Shown: positions 8,144 through 17,422 of the stretch, one piece after another
Layout of the letters: the number at the start of each line of letters is the position of its first letter
How positions within the stretch are numbered: position 1 is the first letter of the stretch
Assembly: GCA_016869555.1 (NCBI GenBank)
Contig: VGDY01000012.1
Coordinates: 1-45,304 of the forward strand
DNA from: Alphaproteobacteria bacterium
GTDB lineage: Bacteria > Pseudomonadota > Alphaproteobacteria > Rhizobiales > Beijerinckiaceae
DNA length: 45,304 bases
Direction of reading: 5' to 3'
Program-made: the position numbers and the translations under genes
Notes under the pieces: generated by a model
Told to the model about the DNA's origin: nothing
The model's database searches: none
What the model saw: the letters and a program-made list of their open reading frames with translations, nothing else

Positions 8144-8446
8144 TCAAGGATTGAACCGCTTCACGTCGATTTCCCCGGCGCGCTGGCGCATGGCGTAGCT
8201 GTCGTGCCACGCCTGCATGCGCAGCAGCGTGTCCATGCTGACGCCGAAAGCCTTCTCGACGCGCAAGGCCATTTCCGGCGACAAGGCCGCTTTTTCGTTC
8301 AAAAGATCGGACAGGGTGGCGCGGCGCACGCCCAGCACGTCGGCGGCGCGGGCCACGGACAGACCGAGTTCGTTCAAGACTTCCTCGCGGATGAATTCGC
8401 CGGGATGCGAGGGCTTCATGCCGATTTTCGCGGGCGCGTCGCGCAT
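8144..8446 (-). CDS. higA: HigA-type antitoxin (HTH, VapI family)
   Basis: 100 residues from ATG 8446. 'MKPSHPGEFIREEVLNELGLSVARAADVLGV' with 'RRATLSDLLNEKAALSPEMALRVEKAFGVS' is the typical HigA/VapI XRE-type helix-turn-helix. It neutralises the HigB toxin and represses the operon. Its start overlaps the toxin stop (TGATG), so the order is toxin first, antitoxin second, the hallmark of higBA. An internal ATG at 8419 (MKPSHPGEF) is a possible alternative start; the upstream one is favoured by coupling to the toxin stop. Confidence 0.9.
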   Translation of the reverse strand: MRDAPAKIGMKPSHPGEFIREEVLNELGLSVARAADVLGVRRATLSDLLNEKAALSPEMALRVEKAFGVSMDTLLRMQAWHDSYAMRQRAGEIDVKRFNP

Positions 8447-8730
8447 CAATGGTAATCCTCCAGATTCAGGTTTGCGATTTCTCCGTCTTCGAGCGTGAAA
8501 GTGATCCGCCAATTGCCGGAAACCGAAATGCTCCACGTTCCGGCGCGGTCGCCAGTGAGCTGGTGAACGCGCCAGCCGGGCGGTCCCTCCACCCCGGTTA
8601 TATCCGGGGCGGCGATCAGGACGGTCAAGATGCGGCGCACCCTGTTGACGAGATCGCGCCGGATTTCACGGTCGTCATCGTCCTCAATGAAGCGTTTCAA
8701 ACCCCTGTGGCGGACGCTCCGTATTCTCAT
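8446..8730 (-). CDS. higB: HigB/RelE-type mRNA interferase toxin
   Basis: 94 residues from ATG 8730. Family features: 'IRSVRHRGLKRFIEDDD' (the F.....LKRLYE.GD-type N-terminus), 'GPPGWRVHQLTGDRAGTWSI' and 'VSGNWRITFTLEDGEIANLNLEDYH', the conserved end of plasmid-maintenance killer proteins. HigB cleaves mRNA on the translating ribosome. I prefer this start to one 36 nt upstream because the upstream start would place the inverted-repeat operator almost at the initiation codon and add residues unlike the family. Confidence 0.9.
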   Translation of the reverse strand: MRIRSVRHRGLKRFIEDDDDREIRRDLVNRVRRILTVLIAAPDITGVEGPPGWRVHQLTGDRAGTWSISVSGNWRITFTLEDGEIANLNLEDYH

Positions 8731-8740
8731 GCCATCCAAG

Positions 8741-8759
8741 TGTACGGCAAAACCGTACA
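8741..8759. promoter_or_regulatory. Predicted operator of the HigBA locus
   Basis: TGTACGG (8741-8747) and CCGTACA (8753-8759) form a perfect 7-bp inverted repeat with a 5-nt spacer (CAAAA), 10 bp upstream of the toxin start. This is where HigA dimers usually bind; function is inferred. Confidence 0.65.
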
Positions 8760-8870
8760 GACGCAAGAGGTTCGGTGACCATTACGGCGACATGACGCCA
8801 ATTCCCTTATCCCAGCGCCGGCCCCTCCCCCGCCTTGCGCGGCCGGCGCGCAGCGCCTATCACCCGGCTC

Positions 8871-10139
8871 ATGACTTCCGCCAGCGAATTCACGCCAAAA
8901 TCCGACTTCCTGCGCGCGCTGATCGAGCGCGGCTTCGTCCATCAATGTTCGGATTTCGCGGGCCTCGACGAGAAGGCGCGCTCCGGGACGCTTGCCGCCT
9001 ATATCGGCTTCGACTGCACGGCGCCCTCGCTTCATGTCGGCTCGCTGCTGCCGATCATGATGCTCGCCTGGCTGCAGCGCACGGGCGGCAAGCCGCTGCC
9101 GCTGATGGGCGGCGGCACCACGCGGGTCGGCGATCCTTCCGGCAAGGACGAGAGCCGCAAGCTGCTCACCGTCGAGCAGATCGACGCGAATAAAGCCTCG
9201 ATCAAAACCGTCTTCGAGCGCTTCCTCACATTCGGCGACGGCGCGACGGATGCGCTGATGCTCGACAATGCCGACTGGCTCGCCGGGCTGAACTATATCG
9301 ATTTCCTGCGCGACGTCGGCCGCCATTTCTCCGTCAACCGCATGCTGACGATGGATTCGGTGAAGCTGCGGCTCGAGCGCGAGCATGAGCTCTCCTTCAT
9401 CGAGTTCAACTACATGTGCCTGCAGGCATACGACTTCGTCGAGATCAACCGGCGCCATGGCGCGCTGCTGCAGATGGGCGGCTCCGACCAATGGGGCAAT
9501 ATCGTCACCGGCCTCGATCTCGGGCGGCGCATGGGCTGCCCGCAGCTTTACGCGCTCACCTCGCCGCTGCTGACCACGGCATCGGGCGCCAAGATGGGCA
9601 AGACCGCCGCCGGCGCCGTCTGGCTCAACGCCGACATGCTGTCGCCCTATGACTACTGGCAATATTGGCGCAATACCGAAGACGCCGACGTCGAACGCTT
9701 TCTCAAACTCTTCACCTTCCTGCCGATGGCGGAGATCGCCCGCCTCGCGGCGCTGCAGGGCGCCGAGATCAACGAGGCGAAGAAGACGCTCGCGACGGAG
9801 GCGACGGCGCTCATTCATGGCCGCCCGGCTGCTGAGCAAGCGGCGGAAACCGCGCGCACGACTTTCGAGGAAGGCGCGCTCGCGCTGTCGCTGCCAAAGG
9901 TCGCCGTTTCGGCCGAAGAAGTCGCCGCCGGCCTCGGCGTGCTGACGGCCTTCGTCAAAGCGGGGCTCGTCGCCTCGACCGGCGAAGCGCGGCGCCAGAT
10001 CAAATCCGGCGGGCTGCGCGTCAATGACGCGCCGGTGACGGACGAACGCGGAATCATCGGCGAAGCTGCGTTTGCGAGCGACGGCGTCGTCAAACTCTCG
10101 CTCGGCAAGAAGAAGCATGTGCTGCTCGAGCGCGCCTGA
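8871..10139 (+). CDS. tyrS: Tyrosyl-tRNA synthetase
   Basis: 422 residues, class I aminoacyl-tRNA synthetase that charges tRNA-Tyr with tyrosine. The HIGH-like motif is in '[17 protein letters not shown]', the tyrosine pocket in '[11 protein letters not shown]' and '[17 protein letters not shown]', and the KMSKS-like loop is KMGKT ('[16 protein letters not shown]'). The C-terminal ~70 residues form an S4-like RNA-binding domain ('[20 protein letters not shown]'). The ATG at 8871 gives the standard N-terminus [17 protein letters not shown]; an upstream in-frame start adds 12 unrelated residues. It converges on the AsmA-like gene with only 15 bp between stops. Confidence 0.97.
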   Translation: MTSASEFTPKSDFLRALIERGFVHQCSDFAGLDEKARSGTLAAYIGFDCTAPSLHVGSLLPIMMLAWLQRTGGKPLPLMGGGTTRVGDPSGKDESRKLLTVEQIDANKASIKTVFERFLTFGDGATDALMLDNADWLAGLNYIDFLRDVGRHFSVNRMLTMDSVKLRLEREHELSFIEFNYMCLQAYDFVEINRRHGALLQMGGSDQWGNIVTGLDLGRRMGCPQLYALTSPLLTTASGAKMGKTAAGAVWLNADMLSPYDYWQYWRNTEDADVERFLKLFTFLPMAEIARLAALQGAEINEAKKTLATEATALIHGRPAAEQAAETARTTFEEGALALSLPKVAVSAEEVAAGLGVLTAFVKAGLVASTGEARRQIKSGGLRVNDAPVTDERGIIGEAAFASDGVVKLSLGKKKHVLLERA

Positions 10140-10154
10140 CGTCGCGCGCCAATC

Positions 10155-13100
10155 CTACCGCTGCTGCGGCATGCGCGCGGTGCCGTCGATCACGCCCATG
10201 ATCTTGCGCATCAGGCCGGGCGCGATCGCCGACAGCGGATTGACGTTGATCGACGGCGACGACAGCGCGCCGTAAAGGCGATAGCTCAGGCCGAAGACGC
10301 CCTCATGCTGCCCGCCGGCGAGCACCACGCCGACGACCGGAATGTTCGACAGAAGGCTGTTCAGCGCATAGGCGGGAACATAAGTGCCGACGAGATCGAG
10401 CTTCTCGCGCTGGAAGTCGATATAGCCGTCGAAGGTGAGGCCGATCTCGGGACCAGACAGCACGCCGTCGCGCACGGCGAGCTGGCCGCCGGACCAGCCG
10501 AACTCGCTCTCCAGTCTGCCGACGCGCACAAGATCTGGGTCGAAGCGGTAATTGCCGCGATCGTCGGTTCGCGCCGTTCCGCTTTGCGCCATCAGCTGGC
10601 GCACGGTCGGCTCGCCGCGCACATAGAAGTCGCGAATGCGCAAGGCGCCGTCGGCGCGATTCTGGCCAAGCTGCACGGTGGCGTTCAGCGCGCCGCTGTC
10701 CATCTTTCGATAAATGTCGAGGAAGGAGAGAAGCGAGCCGCCGTCATTCGTCGAAATTTCCAACTGCGGCTGGCCGTTTGCGCTGCGATCCATGCTTGCC
10801 GTCAACTGTTCGCGGCCGAAGGCGCCGGTCAGCGTCACCGCGCGCGGCTTGCCGCCGCGCCGCTCCATTTTCAGTTCGACGTTGGAGAGAATTTGCTTGT
10901 TATGGCCGGTGACGATCGGCGACTTGAAATCGAGATCGAGGTCGTCGATCGTTCCCTTGCCGCCGCGGTCGGCGCGCAGCAGACCCTGCAACATCGGCCG
11001 CGCGTCGAAGTTGGCGCCGCGCGCGACGATTTTCACGGTCTCGCCGCTGCGCTGGACGTCGATGCGCATGTCGTCTCCCGGCGAGAGCCGCGCCTGCGTG
11101 AGATGTACTGCGCGGAAGGCGCCGTCGCGGGCGAATTCGATGACGCCCTGCGCCTGCGTCGGCCCCGCGTCGAAGACGAATTGTTCGAGCGCCATCGCCT
11201 CGCCGCGGCGTGTCATATTGAACGAGGCTTTCGCCGGCTTGCCCGCCGGCTTCACCAGGCCGGGGAGCGGATTGTCGAAATTGGCGCGGGAAAGATCGAG
11301 TTCGATCTGCGTCTCGACGTTCTCGACCGGGATCGGCGTGCGTATCGTCGCCAGGATCGGGCCGCTGACGCCGGCGATGGCGTAGCCGGCGCGCTGGCGG
11401 GCCGCGTCGTCGAAAGTGAAGGCGACATGCGCCTGGGCGGCGCCTTTGTCGCCAAAACCGCGGCGCAGCTCGAGGGTCGCCGGCGCGTTGAAGATGCGGC
11501 CGGTTCCGCTGACGCGTAATCCGGCCCGATCGGCGACGACGCGCAGCGCGCCGCCTTCGAGTTTCTCCTTGCCGATCAGATTGTCGACAACCAGATTCGT
11601 CGTCGTCGCATCGATCGTGAAAGTCGTCGCTTCGTCACGGGCGGCGGCGCCCGTCTCGAAATCGACGCGCAGCCGTCCTTCGAGCCTCCCTTTCAGCGCG
11701 CCCGGCGCAACCGGAATCGACGCATGTTCGGTGATCGCCGGCAATGTCAGAAGATCTGCCACGGCTTCAACATCGCCGCCCACATCGACCTCGACCATCG
11801 CTGGGGTCGGGCGCAACGCGCTGTCGGCGATGTGGAAGCGACCCGAGGAAAGCGCAAGCCGCCGGTTCGGCCCCGTCTCCATCACGCCTGACGTCGCGGC
11901 GAAAGACACCGTCCGCCCGGTGACGCGCAGGCTTCCGTTGATGCCGTTGAGGGGCGCCATGCCCGGCAGAATGTCGGTGACGGCGCCTTCGACAATGTCG
12001 CCTTCGGCAAGCAGCGACTCATCCGGAGGCGCCTGTTCGTAGCGCATCGCCGTCAACGCCGCGCCATCGAAGTCGGCGGCGTATTGCGCCCGCCTCACTA
12101 CGCCCGTCGGCACATGGTCGACAAACCAGGTGCGCACGGACGGCGCGACATGTGTCGGCCACAGACGCGACAGCGCGCGTATCTGCGTTTCCTCGACACC
12201 CATTTTGAGCGTGATGCGAATGTCGTCGCGCCAGCTCAACGCGCCGCTGAGATCGATATGCGCGTCCGGACCGGCGAAGGCGAATTTGTCGAAAACGATT
12301 TGGCGCTCGTCGCGAAAGAGCCGCGCGTCGAGCAATCCGCCGTCGATCCGAATGGTCTTCTCGCCCGCGCGTTCAGGCGCGACCAGCGTCGGCGCTTTCA
12401 GCTTAAGCCCGATCGTCCATGGCCCGTCGAGGCGCGCCGCATCGGCGATGGTCGTCGCCCCTGCTGGCGGGCGCGCTTCGCCGACGACCGCCATGTCGAA
12501 GCCGCCGGCTTTGAACACGAATGGCGCGATCACCAGCTTCCGCGCAGCTCTGTCCCAGGTCGCGACGCCGGCGACCTTCTCGATCATCACCGGCTCATGA
12601 TCCGGTTCGTCGAAGCGGAAATAGCCCCGGCCGATCTCCGCCTGGCCCGACGCTTCGAGAACTTCATCGCCCGCGCCAAGCGCGAATCGCAGATCGAACG
12701 AGAACGGCGCGTCGGTGTCGAAGCGGGCGGTGCGGAAGCCGCCGGCAAGCGCGATTTCGTCGATCGACAAATCGCGAAACTGCGCGTGGAACTCGCGCCG
12801 TCCGCCCGGCGCGCCCGTTGCGACGGCGGTCGCCGTCCAACGCCCGGCGGGACCGTTGGCCGCCGCCGAGAAGCGCATGCCATTGCCGCCCTTGTCGAGA
12901 CTGAGCGTTACGTCTTCATAGCGAATGGCGCGATCGATGGTGCGATCGTCGATGGTGAGCCGGCCATGCGCGACGCCCAGTCGATCAAGCGCGCCAACTG
13001 GACTGTTCGGACTGGTGGCGAGGTCCATCAGCGCCCGCAAAGCCCCGGCGGCGTCGCGCCGCAACGTCGCGCGCCGCGTCCCCGCCTGTGACGGCGTAAT

Positions 13101-13646
13101 TGTCGGCCCCGGCGCCGGGACGGGATGAGCGCCGGCGGATATCGCGACGGCGCCGTCCCGATCGACCGAGAGCCGCAGATCCAGATCGAGCACCTCCAGC
13201 CGTCGCAGTTTTACACGACCGATCAACAAAGAATTCAGGTCGAGTGACAGCTCCGCTCGCGGCGCCGCGACGATCGGAATGCCGTCCATCTTGACGACGA
13301 AATTGTCGACAGACAGCGTCGGGCCATGCTCGCCATTGCCGATCGAGGCAGTGGCCAACGAAAATTCATAGCGTCCGCCAGCGAGTTCATCGAGCGATCT
13401 GACGATATGCGGCGCGAGCCAGGAGAAAGTAATCGAACCTTGCGAGAGAAACAGGAAGAAGCCGCCGAGCGTCACAGCGCAAAGCAGCGCAACGGCAAGT
13501 CCGCTCAACATGATGAGGCGGAGAAGTCCGCTGCGCGGCGCCGAAAAACGCCACCGCCACGCTGCGCGACAGGCCCGCAGCATCGCGCGCTGCGCCATGT
13601 CGACGACGGCGTCGCCGCTCGGCTTGCGCCCCGTCCTGTCGGTCAA
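10155..13646 (-). CDS. Large AsmA-like/DUF3971 protein (YhdP-like)
   Basis: 1163 residues. After a basic cytoplasmic N-terminus there is one membrane anchor at about residues 42-68 (LLRLIMLSGLAVALLCAVTL), then a very long periplasmic region of repeated beta-rich segments. The pattern near the end, 'GFSYRLYGALSSP'-type sequence followed by 'INVNPLSAIAPGLMRKIMG', is typical of the AsmA-like C-terminal region of DUF3971 proteins. Such YhdP/TamB/AsmA-clan proteins are thought to form hydrophobic grooves that carry phospholipid between inner and outer membrane. It is divergent from the bcp gene with 122 bp between the starts. The family is clear; the exact role in this organism is inferred. Confidence 0.85.
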   Translation of the reverse strand: MTDRTGRKPSGDAVVDMAQRAMLRACRAAWRWRFSAPRSGLLRLIMLSGLAVALLCAVTLGGFFLFLSQGSITFSWLAPHIVRSLDELAGGRYEFSLATASIGNGEHGPTLSVDNFVVKMDGIPIVAAPRAELSLDLNSLLIGRVKLRRLEVLDLDLRLSVDRDGAVAISAGAHPVPAPGPTITPSQAGTRRATLRRDAAGALRALMDLATSPNSPVGALDRLGVAHGRLTIDDRTIDRAIRYEDVTLSLDKGGNGMRFSAAANGPAGRWTATAVATGAPGGRREFHAQFRDLSIDEIALAGGFRTARFDTDAPFSFDLRFALGAGDEVLEASGQAEIGRGYFRFDEPDHEPVMIEKVAGVATWDRAARKLVIAPFVFKAGGFDMAVVGEARPPAGATTIADAARLDGPWTIGLKLKAPTLVAPERAGEKTIRIDGGLLDARLFRDERQIVFDKFAFAGPDAHIDLSGALSWRDDIRITLKMGVEETQIRALSRLWPTHVAPSVRTWFVDHVPTGVVRRAQYAADFDGAALTAMRYEQAPPDESLLAEGDIVEGAVTDILPGMAPLNGINGSLRVTGRTVSFAATSGVMETGPNRRLALSSGRFHIADSALRPTPAMVEVDVGGDVEAVADLLTLPAITEHASIPVAPGALKGRLEGRLRVDFETGAAARDEATTFTIDATTTNLVVDNLIGKEKLEGGALRVVADRAGLRVSGTGRIFNAPATLELRRGFGDKGAAQAHVAFTFDDAARQRAGYAIAGVSGPILATIRTPIPVENVETQIELDLSRANFDNPLPGLVKPAGKPAKASFNMTRRGEAMALEQFVFDAGPTQAQGVIEFARDGAFRAVHLTQARLSPGDDMRIDVQRSGETVKIVARGANFDARPMLQGLLRADRGGKGTIDDLDLDFKSPIVTGHNKQILSNVELKMERRGGKPRAVTLTGAFGREQLTASMDRSANGQPQLEISTNDGGSLLSFLDIYRKMDSGALNATVQLGQNRADGALRIRDFYVRGEPTVRQLMAQSGTARTDDRGNYRFDPDLVRVGRLESEFGWSGGQLAVRDGVLSGPEIGLTFDGYIDFQREKLDLVGTYVPAYALNSLLSNIPVVGVVLAGGQHEGVFGLSYRLYGALSSPSINVNPLSAIAPGLMRKIMGVIDGTARMPQQR

Positions 13647-13768
13647 TTGGCCTCGCTCTCGGCTCTCTGCAGCTTGGGCGCAGAAAATGGAGCCGGTCTT
13701 GCCGGTTGGCGCGCAGTCTGCATTCTAGGGGCTGATTTTAGCTGCGGATGCGACGAAAGGAAGGCGCC

Positions 13769-14275
13769 ATGAGCACGACCGTCGGGAAGGCGGACGCTAA
13801 ACCTAAGCAGGCGGGTCTGAAAGAGGGCGATCCGGCGCCCGCCTTCGATCTCCCGGGCGCTGGCGGGGAAAAGCTCTCGCTCGCCGCGCTCAAGGGCAAG
13901 AAAGTCGCGCTTTATTTCTATCCCAAGGACGACACCTCGGGCTGCACCAAGGAAGCCATTGATTTCAATTCGTTACGCGACAAGTTCGCGAAGGCGAAGA
14001 CAATCGTCGTCGGCGTGTCGCCGGACCCGGTCAAGAGCCACGACAAGTTTCGCACAAAGTATGAATTGTCGCTGCCGCTTGCGTCTGACGAGAACAAGGA
14101 GACGCTCGGCGCCTATGGGGTCTGGGTCGAAAAGAGCATGTATGGCCGCAAATATATGGGCGTCGAACGCACGACGGTGCTAATTGGCGCCGACGGCCGC
14201 ATCGCCAAAATCTGGCGCAAAGTGAAGGTGCCGGGCCATGCCGAGGAGGTCCTGGCGGCGGCCAAGGCGCTGTAG
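13769..14275 (+). CDS. bcp: Peroxiredoxin, Bcp/PrxQ family, single-cysteine form
   Basis: 168 residues from ATG 13769, preceded by AAGGAAGG. It reduces hydrogen and organic peroxides. The thioredoxin-fold core has 'ALYFYPKDDTSGCTKEAIDF' with the peroxidatic Cys in SGCTKEA. The family usually shows a resolving Cys five residues later (CTxEACDF); here that position is Ile, and no other Cys exists in the protein, so it should act as a 1-Cys enzyme that needs an external thiol. The extension 'MSTTVGKADAKPKQAGLKEG' precedes the domain. It converges on the TPR gene, 35 bp apart. Confidence 0.92.
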   Translation: MSTTVGKADAKPKQAGLKEGDPAPAFDLPGAGGEKLSLAALKGKKVALYFYPKDDTSGCTKEAIDFNSLRDKFAKAKTIVVGVSPDPVKSHDKFRTKYELSLPLASDENKETLGAYGVWVEKSMYGRKYMGVERTTVLIGADGRIAKIWRKVKVPGHAEEVLAAAKAL

Positions 14276-14310
14276 CGCGCCTTTCGCCGCCCGGGACTTT
14301 ACCTGGGACT

Positions 14311-15255
14311 TTAGTTGTGGTCGTGCTCGGCGGCGGGCGCCGCGTCGGCCGGCGTAGACGCGCCGGAAGCCTTTTTGGCGATGAGCCGCGCCATGTCCTC
14401 CGACCCCTTCTTCGCCGAGACAAGATCCGGCCTTGCCGCCAGCGCCGCGTCATAATCGGCCTTGGCGCGGGCGAAGTCCTTCTTGGCGCGCCAGGCGTTG
14501 GCGCGATTGACCAGGGCGCCGGCAAATTTGGCGTCGATTTTCAACGCGGCGTCGAAATCGGCGATCGCCTTGTCGAATTCCCCCTTCGCGTAGTGACAGG
14601 CGCCGCGTCCGTTGCGGGCCGCAGCGAGTTTCGAATCGCGCTTGGCCGCCTCGGAAAAAGCGGCAATGGCGCGGTCGTGGTCGCCCTTCCCATGGTGCAG
14701 AGCGCCGGCCGTGACGAGCGGCGCCGTCGATTTTGGGTCGGCTTTGGCCGCCTCCTCAAGATCGGCGAGCGCCTTTTCGACATCGCCCTTGGCGCGCCAG
14801 ATATGGGCGCGCGCCAGAAGCGCCGAGGCGTTTTTCTTGTCGAGCGCGATCGCCTGATCATAGTCGGCAAGCGCGCCGTCGAGATCGCCCTTGGCGTGAT
14901 TCGCGGCGCCGCGCGCGGCAAAAATCACCGACGATTTGGGATCAATTTGCAGCGCCTTGCCGAAATCCTCGAAGGCGTGGGCGAAATCCCCCTTGGCCTG
15001 ATAGGCGCCGGCGCGATTGACATAGGCCGCCGCCTGTCCGTGCGGGGTCTCCTTGTCTATCTCCTGAATGACCTGCGAGCATCCAGCGATGCGGGCGTCG
15101 GGATCGGGGGCGCGGCATTGGTCCCAGGCCGGGCTGACGCCGCCCTTATGCGCGGCTAGGGCCGGCGCGCCGATCAGCGCCGAGGAGAGGATCAGGGCCG
15201 CCGAAAACCGCGTCCGCGCAGCCGCTCGCGCAGCGGAATTGAGAGTTTCATACAT
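14311..15255 (-). CDS. Secreted TPR-repeat protein
   Basis: 314 residues from ATG 15255, which places a signal peptide at the N-terminus ('ARTRFSAALILSSALIGAP' followed by ALAA). A longer frame starting upstream has no export signal at its end and is less likely. From about residue 45 there are six or seven tetratricopeptide repeats of 34 residues, each with the pattern A..NRA.A...KGD...A..D...AL..DPK. The tail is Ala/Pro-rich and ends His-Asp-His-Asn. TPR arrays bind partner proteins; the periplasmic partner is unknown. Divergent from rnd, with about 220 bp between the starts. Confidence 0.85.
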   Translation of the reverse strand: MYETLNSAARAAARTRFSAALILSSALIGAPALAAHKGGVSPAWDQCRAPDPDARIAGCSQVIQEIDKETPHGQAAAYVNRAGAYQAKGDFAHAFEDFGKALQIDPKSSVIFAARGAANHAKGDLDGALADYDQAIALDKKNASALLARAHIWRAKGDVEKALADLEEAAKADPKSTAPLVTAGALHHGKGDHDRAIAAFSEAAKRDSKLAAARNGRGACHYAKGEFDKAIADFDAALKIDAKFAGALVNRANAWRAKKDFARAKADYDAALAARPDLVSAKKGSEDMARLIAKKASGASTPADAAPAAEHDHN

Positions 15256-15474
15256 GTGTTGGACGTGGCTCCCCGATAGAGTGGCGGCGTATGCTAGCGT
15301 AAGAGGCGCCGCCCGCAACCCGGAAATTTCTGTGACGGTCCAGGCCGCGCCGCAGTTCAAAATCACAATTTGCATCCTGTCGACGCGCCTCGAACGGGGC
15401 CGAAGTCGCCAAAACGAGGAAGTGACGCCTTAGGACTTCAGGCCGGGGAGAAAAACGTTTAAAATAAATCTCAA

Positions 15475-16647
15475 ATGAGTCTCCTCACCACAAATGCGGA
15501 ACTGGTTGCGGTCTGCGACCGCTTCGCGCAGCATCCTTTCGTCACCGTCGACACCGAATTCCTTCGGGAAACAACGTTCTGGCCGAGGGTCTGCGTCATC
15601 CAACTCGCGTCGCCCGAAGAGGCCGTGGCGATTGACGCCCTCGCCGACGACCTTGATCTTTCGCCCTTCTTCCAGCTGATGGCCAATCCGGACATCGTCA
15701 AGGTGTTTCACGCCGCGCGTCAGGATATCGAGATCATCTGGCGTCTCGCCCGTCTCATTCCGGCGCCGCTGTTCGACACGCAGGTCGCGGCCATGGTCTG
15801 CGGATTCGGCGAGCAAGCCTCCTATCTTGAGCTGGTGAAAGCGATCACGCGCGCCAGTCTCGACAAATCCTCGCGTTTCACCGACTGGTCGCGCCGGCCG
15901 CTGTCGGACGCCCAGATCGAATACGCCATCGCCGACGTCACCCATCTTCGCGACATCTACGCGGCCTTGCGGGAGCGGCTTGAACGTTCGAACCGCCTCG
16001 AATGGCTCGCGGACGAAATGGAGACGCTCACCTCGCCAGCGACCTATGAGCAGCATCCGGAAAACGCCTGGGAGCGCCTGCGCCACCGGGCGCGCAAGCC
16101 GCGTGACCTCGCGGTCCTGATGGAGCTCGCCGCCTGGCGCGAACTTGAGGCGCAGATGCGCGACGTGCCGCGCTCCCGGGTGCTGAAGGACGATGTGCTG
16201 ATCGAAGTCGCGGTCGCCGCGCCGCGCTCGATCGAGGCGCTCGGCAATCTGCGCTCATTTCCAAGGGGCATGGAACGCTCCCGCGCGGGCGCGGACATTG
16301 TCGCCGCGGTCGAGCGCGGAATCGCCCGCGATCCCGCCGCGCTGCCGCGCATCGAGCGCGACCGGCGCAATTCGAACGGCGCCACGGTCGAGTTGCTGAA
16401 GGTGCTGCTGCGTCAGGTGGCGGAGGAAACGGGCGTCGCCGCCAAGATGATCGCAACCGTCGACGACCTCGAAGCCATCGCGCATGACGATCGCGCCGAT
16501 GTCCAGGCGCTGAGAGGCTGGCGCCATGCGATTTTCGGCGAGAAGGCGCTGGAGCTGAAGCGCGGCCGGCTCGCGCTTGCGGTTGAAAACGGCCGGGTTG
16601 TGACTTTCGACTGGCAAGAGGCCGCTCAGCCGGCAACCGCCGAATAG
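15475..16647 (+). CDS. rnd: Ribonuclease D
   Basis: 390 residues, a 3'-5' exoribonuclease that trims tRNA 3' ends. The DEDDy exonuclease motifs are in order: '[11 protein letters not shown]' (Exo I, Asp-x-Glu), '[15 protein letters not shown]' (Exo II, Asp) and '[16 protein letters not shown]' (Exo III, Tyr and Asp). The HRDC domain follows at about residues 205-290 ('[20 protein letters not shown]'). The start is ATG 15475; only a weak A-rich ribosome site precedes it. Confidence 0.95.
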   Translation: MSLLTTNAELVAVCDRFAQHPFVTVDTEFLRETTFWPRVCVIQLASPEEAVAIDALADDLDLSPFFQLMANPDIVKVFHAARQDIEIIWRLARLIPAPLFDTQVAAMVCGFGEQASYLELVKAITRASLDKSSRFTDWSRRPLSDAQIEYAIADVTHLRDIYAALRERLERSNRLEWLADEMETLTSPATYEQHPENAWERLRHRARKPRDLAVLMELAAWRELEAQMRDVPRSRVLKDDVLIEVAVAAPRSIEALGNLRSFPRGMERSRAGADIVAAVERGIARDPAALPRIERDRRNSNGATVELLKVLLRQVAEETGVAAKMIATVDDLEAIAHDDRADVQALRGWRHAIFGEKALELKRGRLALAVENGRVVTFDWQEAAQPATAE

Positions 16648-16689
16648 TAGGGGACTTTTCTACCGCAACGCGAAATAATTTGTCACGGC

Positions 16690-16790
16690 GAGCGGCGCGG
16701 CAACAGCGCTGACTAAAAATTGAGCAGGCGAAAAAATAGATATATTTCATGTAATTATAGCACATAAATTATGTTTAATCGTACCCCGCC
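16690..16790. other. AT-rich intergenic stretch
   Basis: Between rnd and the small secreted protein, about 100 bp is strikingly A/T-rich (runs such as AAAAAATAGATATATTTC and TAATTATAGCACATAAATTA) in otherwise G+C-rich DNA. It may hold the promoter of the downstream gene: TTGAGC and TATTTC are 17 bp apart near 16719-16747. No coding sequence is evident. The promoter reading is weak. Confidence 0.3.
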
Positions 16791-16889
16791 ATTGCTTGGG
16801 TGCATTGCAATATCTACCTCCAGTTCGAGCAGGGCGCACTATCGCCAGGCGCGATCGCGCGTCTTGCTTCGAAGATGGAAGGAAAAGAC

Positions 16890-17279
16890 ATGACCACAGG
16901 AAATCGAATTGTCGCGGCGGCGTTCGGCGGAGCGCTGTGCCTTGCAGCAAGCTCGGGCCTGTCCGCCGCCGACGCGTCATTGACGATGAAGCCGCTCATG
17001 GCGGCAAGTTTTGACGCCGGATCGAAGCATGTCGTGAGCTATTTCGCCTCCGGCGAGAATGGCTGCCGTCTGACGATGATGGTGATCGACGCGTCGCTGG
17101 ACGAGGAGCCGACGCCCGCAACTCAGGCGACGCGTCTGGTCGTCACTGTCGCCGACGGCAAGGCCGCGCATTTCGACTCGGCGGTTGGCTCGTCCCTGCG
17201 CTTCAGCTGCGCGCAGGGCGCCGACTCCATGCGCGTCGACAAGATCGATCGCATCGCGACGCATCCCGCGGCTGAATAA
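16890..17279 (+). CDS. Small secreted protein of unknown function
   Basis: 129 residues from ATG 16890, preceded by GGAAGGAAAAG. The N-terminus is a clear signal peptide: 'MTTGNRIVAAAFGGALCLAA' ending near SGLSAADA. The mature part, about 105 residues, has two Cys ('ENGCRLTMMVID' and 'LRFSCAQGADSM') that may form one disulfide, and looks beta-rich. I do not recognise the family. It precedes the truncated haemoglobin gene by 143 bp with a strong hairpin between, so it is probably a separate transcript. Confidence 0.7.
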   Translation: MTTGNRIVAAAFGGALCLAASSGLSAADASLTMKPLMAASFDAGSKHVVSYFASGENGCRLTMMVIDASLDEEPTPATQATRLVVTVADGKAAHFDSAVGSSLRFSCAQGADSMRVDKIDRIATHPAAE

Positions 17280-17290
17280 CATCCCCTGGA

Positions 17291-17316
17291 GCGGCGGCGC
17301 CTGGTTGCGCCGCCGC
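17291..17316 (+). terminator. Hairpin after the small secreted protein gene
   Basis: GCGGCGGCGC (17291-17300) and GCGCCGCCGC (17307-17316) form a perfect 10-bp all-G/C stem with a 6-nt loop, 12 bp beyond the stop codon. No T-tract follows, so it may stop or protect the transcript rather than act as a classical intrinsic terminator. Confidence 0.45.
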
Positions 17317-17422
17317 ATGGTGGCTCCATCGAAACCCTGGAATCGTCGGCTGCTGGACCTTGCGTATGCCATGACGGCTCGCGACTATCGTTGCGAATAA
17401 GACCAATTCCAGGGAGGAGAAA

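Noticed and set aside
8446-8766. Longer HigB reading from an upstream start
   Set aside because: It would begin inside or beside the inverted-repeat operator and adds 12 residues unlike the family.
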